Shown here piece after piece: positions 6,633 to 8,218 of a stretch of 8,218 nucleotides of DNA. The notes under the pieces were generated by a model that did no database searches, was not told where the DNA came from, and was given only the letters and a program-made list of their open reading frames with translations. Source of the DNA: Nitrosarchaeum sp. (GTDB taxonomy: Archaea > Thermoproteota > Nitrososphaeria > Nitrososphaerales > Nitrosopumilaceae). The position numbers and the translations under genes were made by a program. The stretch's first letter is position 1. Each line of letters begins with the position of its first letter. The stretch lies in the NCBI GenBank assembly GCA_013140415.1, contig JABFSW010000192.1, forward strand, positions 1-8,218. Reading direction: 5' to 3'.

Positions 6633-6746
6633 ATGAAATATTGTCATGATTGTTTAACTCCAATGAATCGTAATTCATCAGAGGAGTACTGTAGTTTCTG
6701 TAAGAGAGACAGAGATAACAAAAAAATCATTAATCCTACGACATAA
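6633..6746 (+). CDS. 37-residue CxxC/CxxC zinc microprotein
   Basis: The protein begins MKYCHDCLTPMNRNSS and carries C4/C7 and C20/C23 (EEYCSFCKRDRDNKK), followed by a lysine- and asparagine-rich tail. Four cysteines in two knuckles make a minimal zinc-binding fold nearly without additional sequence. It is a separate unit from the preceding pair, with a hairpin and its own TATA-like box between them. No Shine-Dalgarno is visible, in keeping with a leaderless mRNA. Its function is unknown. A chance frame of this length with this cysteine pattern is possible but unlikely given the promoter spacing. Confidence 0.65.
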   Translation: MKYCHDCLTPMNRNSSEEYCSFCKRDRDNKKIINPTT

Positions 6747-6867
6747 TTTCTTTCTAAAATGATAAAAAACATAATAGATTACTTAAATGGGTTTATTGAT
6801 CATTAAGAAATGATATTTCATGCATTTTACATCATAAAAGAAACATTTTGAAAAATATAGTTTAACC

Positions 6868-6876
6868 ATATATTTA
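6868..6876 (+). promoter_or_regulatory. TATA box of the ribbon-helix-helix-like gene
   Basis: ATATATTTA is centred about 25 bases before the ATG at 6897, so transcription likely begins at or next to the start codon. Confidence 0.6.
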
Positions 6877-6896
6877 ACTAGCGACATTAACAATAT

Positions 6897-7325
6897 ATGA
6901 AAAATAGGAGTTCAGATAATGATACAAATAAAGAATTTCATCATAGACCAACTATACGTGCAGATAAAATAACTGCAGGAAATTTACCAAATGTAGAACT
7001 GTATGATAATGATACATTAAGTGAACAAAAAATACAAAGAAACGAGAAATCATCAGAGCCATCAAAACATATGAGCCTGATGTTTCCTTGGGATTTGTAT
7101 TCCAAGATTGTAGAATATTCAAATAAAAGTGGAATAACAGTTACAGACATAACGGTTGAAGCATTAAAGCAATATTTACTTGAAAAGACAACCCAAAATC
7201 ATGAAATGAAAAAATTAAAAGATAAAGTAGCAGAGTTAGAAAAAGATCGCTCTGGAGGAGAACATGAATTTAACAATTTAGAGAAAACAATAAAAAAAAT
7301 AGTTCAAGAAGATTCCAAAATATAG
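6897..7325 (+). CDS. Ribbon-helix-helix-like protein with coiled-coil tail
   Basis: A 142-residue soluble, charged protein. Residues 1-57 are polar and probably disordered (rich in N, D, K, E). Residues about 59-96 fit the ribbon-helix-helix (CopG/MetJ/Arc) pattern: a short strand MSLMFPWDLY, helix one YSKIVEYSNKSG, a turn, then TVTDITVEALKQYLLEK as helix two. Residues 99-141 (EMKKLKDKVAELEKD and following) are heptad-like and probably a coiled coil. RHH proteins dimerise and put the paired strand into the DNA major groove. Here the strand has few basic residues, so DNA binding is plausible but not shown. There is no adjacent toxin gene, so an antitoxin role is not supported. A TATA box directly upstream implies a leaderless transcript. 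It is flanked by zinc microproteins and may regulate them; this last point is speculation. Confidence 0.82.
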   Translation: MKNRSSDNDTNKEFHHRPTIRADKITAGNLPNVELYDNDTLSEQKIQRNEKSSEPSKHMSLMFPWDLYSKIVEYSNKSGITVTDITVEALKQYLLEKTTQNHEMKKLKDKVAELEKDRSGGEHEFNNLEKTIKKIVQEDSKI

Positions 7326-7413
7326 GTTCTGATTTCTCAAATTTATACAAAAAGAATTAGAAACAAAGGTAGTCAAATCATAATTACTGCTTCAATCATC
7401 ATTATCTTTGAAA

Positions 7414-7512
7414 TTATGGGTTCCAATGACAATCACAATTACAACCTTTTGTACATTTCATTCTTTTACAGTCAGAACAAATTTTTTGTCTCCAAGATGT
7501 AGCAGTATTCAT
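7414..7512 (-). CDS. 32-residue cysteine-rich microprotein
   Basis: The minus-strand frame starts at the ATG ending at 7512 and encodes 32 residues, beginning MNTATSWRQKICSDCKRMKC and ending CDCHWNP. It has six cysteines (C12, C15, C20, C24, C26, C28) and H29, all in the last 21 residues, with alternating C-x-C-x-C-H. This density is metallothionein-like or suits a binuclear zinc site. A TATA-like box lies 28 bases upstream, giving a near-leaderless transcript. It is convergent with the ribbon-helix-helix-like gene. No membrane or signal segment is present. Its role is unknown; metal storage, metal transfer or a structural zinc knuckle all remain open. Confidence 0.62.
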   Translation of the reverse strand: MNTATSWRQKICSDCKRMKCTKGCNCDCHWNP

Positions 7513-7708
7513 GATAATACTAATACATTCAACCTAATTAAATACCACATAGAGTTTTAGAGATGATTTGTATTATACTTCCAATGCAATTTTGTAAATT
7601 TACACATAAATCAAGAAAGATGGAAACAACACGAATAAAAGTTAAATATTTTAGACAATTTTTTACATTTAGATTTTTTTATAAAATATCCAAAACAAAT
7701 CTCAGTGG
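7513..7708. other. Intergenic stretch between two leftward small-gene units
   Basis: It holds the promoter of the 32-residue gene at its left and probably the end of the 7709-8002 operon transcript at its right. It has T-rich tracts (TTTGTTTTGG, then TATTTT on the minus strand, about 7684-7697) just after the stop. A rightward frame at 7563-7712 is present but looks like AT-rich noise. Confidence 0.3.
7535..7544 (-). promoter_or_regulatory. TATA box of the 32-residue cysteine-rich gene
   Basis: Read on the minus strand this is TATTTAATTA, centred about 28 bases ahead of the ATG at 7512, compatible with a leaderless or very short-leader mRNA. Confidence 0.5.
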
Positions 7709-7843
7709 CTAATTTGATGTAACAATATAACCATTAACATCAAGCAGATTTCCACAAGATTGACATTCCCAATTAATATTAGGATTTATTGGATCAGTAC
7801 TTACAATCTTTGATGCATTACATACTTTACAGCGTATCGACAT
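7709..7843 (-). CDS. 44-residue zinc-ribbon microprotein, second gene of a minus-strand pair
   Basis: The protein begins MSIRCKVCNASKIVSTD and has C5/C8 and C27/C30 (NWECQSCGNLLDVNGY), a classic single zinc ribbon: knuckle, hairpin, knuckle followed by glycine and hydrophobic residues. It starts 12 bases after the stop of the 48-residue gene and has an in-frame TAA two codons upstream, so the ATG at 7843 is the only reasonable start. There is no evident Shine-Dalgarno and no TATA box in the short gap, so it is probably co-transcribed. Its function is unknown. Confidence 0.7.
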   Translation of the reverse strand: MSIRCKVCNASKIVSTDPINPNINWECQSCGNLLDVNGYIVTSN

Positions 7844-7855
7844 ATCTTATTCCAA

Positions 7856-8002
7856 TTAAAGTGCAGCTTCTTTTTTCCACACATTACATGCAGGACAGCG
7901 ATTTGTTATTTTATCCCCTATTTTTTTTAAGAATACGTTACTACAGTTTTCACAAGATCTCAAATCATTTAATGCGATCATAATTTTATTTTCCATATCC
8001 AT
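7856..8002 (-). CDS. 48-residue zinc-ribbon microprotein, first gene of a minus-strand pair
   Basis: The protein begins MDMENKIMIALNDLRSCENC and has C17/C20 and C36/C39 (RCPACNVWKKEAAL), the usual spacing for one zinc ribbon after a short N-terminal helix. A TATA box TATATATA lies just upstream. Its distance fits transcription starting at the ATG at 8002 or at the second in-frame ATG at 7996 (MENKIM), so the shorter start may be the true one. An earlier ATG at 8013 is in another frame and stops after eight codons. It leads a two-gene unit with the 44-residue ribbon 12 bases downstream. Its role is unknown. Confidence 0.7.
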   Translation of the reverse strand: MDMENKIMIALNDLRSCENCSNVFLKKIGDKITNRCPACNVWKKEAAL

Positions 8003-8017
8003 ATTTTGTCATGGAGC

Positions 8018-8025
8018 TATATATA
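8018..8025 (-). promoter_or_regulatory. TATA box of the minus-strand zinc-ribbon pair
   Basis: A clean TATATATA on the minus strand, centred 20-26 bases before the two candidate ATGs at 8002 and 7996. The spacing favours the latter for a leaderless mRNA. Confidence 0.55.
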
Positions 8026-8076
8026 CTAGTACATAATTCTCTATAGAATTTAATAAAATATATAATTATAAAAAAA

Positions 8077-8084
8077 GTATATAG
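8077..8084 (+). promoter_or_regulatory. TATA-like box for the gene at the right edge
   Basis: GTATATAG lies ahead of the partial rightward gene. Transcription would start near 8107, leaving a leader of about 19 bases before ATG 8126 or 34 before ATG 8141. It is divergent with the zinc-ribbon pair. Confidence 0.4.
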
Positions 8085-8125
8085 AAAATTCATGACTTTA
8101 TATGTCCATACAAGCCTAACTAAGT

Positions 8126-8218
8126 ATGTTAAAAAAAATAATGGCAAAACTAAAGTTTGGAACTTATAAGGCCAAAATACATGATGTCAATACATCAAAT
8201 CTATCTGAAAAAACTAAT
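8126..8218 (+). CDS. Start of an unidentified gene, truncated at the right edge
   Basis: The frame opens at ATG 8126 (MLKKIMAKLKFGTYKAKIHD...) or the in-frame ATG 8141 (MAKLKFGTYKAKIHD...). An in-frame stop at 8117-8119 rules out an earlier start. Only about 30 residues are visible: basic at the start, then mixed polar. No family can be recognised from this fragment. There is no Shine-Dalgarno for either start. A 25-codon frame at 8092-8169 overlaps it in another frame and is the weaker choice. Confidence 0.5.
   Translation, partial: MLKKIMAKLKFGTYKAKIHDVNTSNLSEKTN

Noticed and set aside
6747..6896. Possible 15-codon frame and imperfect inverted repeats in the gap before 6897
   Set aside because: Too short and too AT-rich to separate from chance; only the TATA box at its right end is supported.
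6941..7150. 69-codon leftward frame inside the ribbon-helix-helix-like gene
   Set aside because: Antisense shadow; the sense frame has a TATA box and domain pattern.
6897..7512. Toxin-antitoxin module (RHH antitoxin with a neighbouring toxin)
   Set aside because: No adjacent co-directional toxin-like gene follows; the next gene is on the opposite strand and is a cysteine-rich microprotein without toxin features.
7563..7712. A 49-codon rightward frame (MICIILPMQFCKF...)
   Set aside because: It is dominated by Phe, Lys and Ile from T/A runs, has no ribosome or promoter signal, and ends inside the opposing zinc-ribbon gene.
7789..7983. A 64-codon rightward frame
   Set aside because: It lies antisense to the two zinc-ribbon genes (7709-8002, minus), has no start signal, and its protein is a hydrophobic/aromatic mix typical of AT-rich antisense frames. 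The opposite strand has clear CxxC pairs and a TATA box.

Overview
The window looks like a stretch of chromosome from an AT-rich marine ammonia-oxidising archaeon (Nitrososphaerota/Thaumarchaeota, Nitrosopumilus-like). This rests on the gene repertoire read from the proteins: a receiver domain fused to a cysteine-rich archaeal output region, a membrane-anchored DsbA-like thioredoxin, a ~460-residue HMG-CoA synthase, dethiobiotin synthetase, and many tiny zinc-ribbon proteins. It also rests on TATA boxes about 25-28 bases ahead of apparently leaderless ATG starts. The species assignment is inference; no rRNA or other marker gene is present.

Layout. Positions 1-1319 hold the 3' part of a tandem polysaccharide-deacetylase-like protein. 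Converging on it (1364-2317, minus) is a response regulator with receiver, winged-helix and multi-zinc-ribbon parts. A divergent intergenic region leads into a membrane-anchored DsbA-family oxidoreductase (to 3303, plus). A strong TATA box, a roughly 55-base leader with a hairpin, and a good Shine-Dalgarno site precede HMG-CoA synthase (3417-4811). That gene overlaps by one base with an uncharacterised 182-residue protein (4811-5359). Dethiobiotin synthetase (5363-6052, minus) converges on it with a three-base gap.

The right-hand quarter (6053-8218) appears sparse only if a length cut-off is used. It holds six small genes of 32-55 codons. One is a 55-residue helical protein joined by an ATGA overlap to a 47-residue zinc ribbon. 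The others are a 37-residue CxxC/CxxC protein, a 32-residue protein with six cysteines, and a two-gene minus-strand operon of 48- and 44-residue zinc ribbons. Among them sits a 142-residue ribbon-helix-helix-like protein with a coiled-coil tail. A further gene starts at 8126 or 8141 and runs off the right edge.

The left part is housekeeping and envelope functions: mevalonate/isoprenoid lipid synthesis, biotin synthesis, extracytoplasmic thiol chemistry and signalling. The right part is a cluster of compact, individually promoted, probably metal-binding microproteins next to a candidate DNA-binding protein. That cluster is the most interesting feature of the window. No tRNA, rRNA, CRISPR array, insertion sequence or integrase was recognised.
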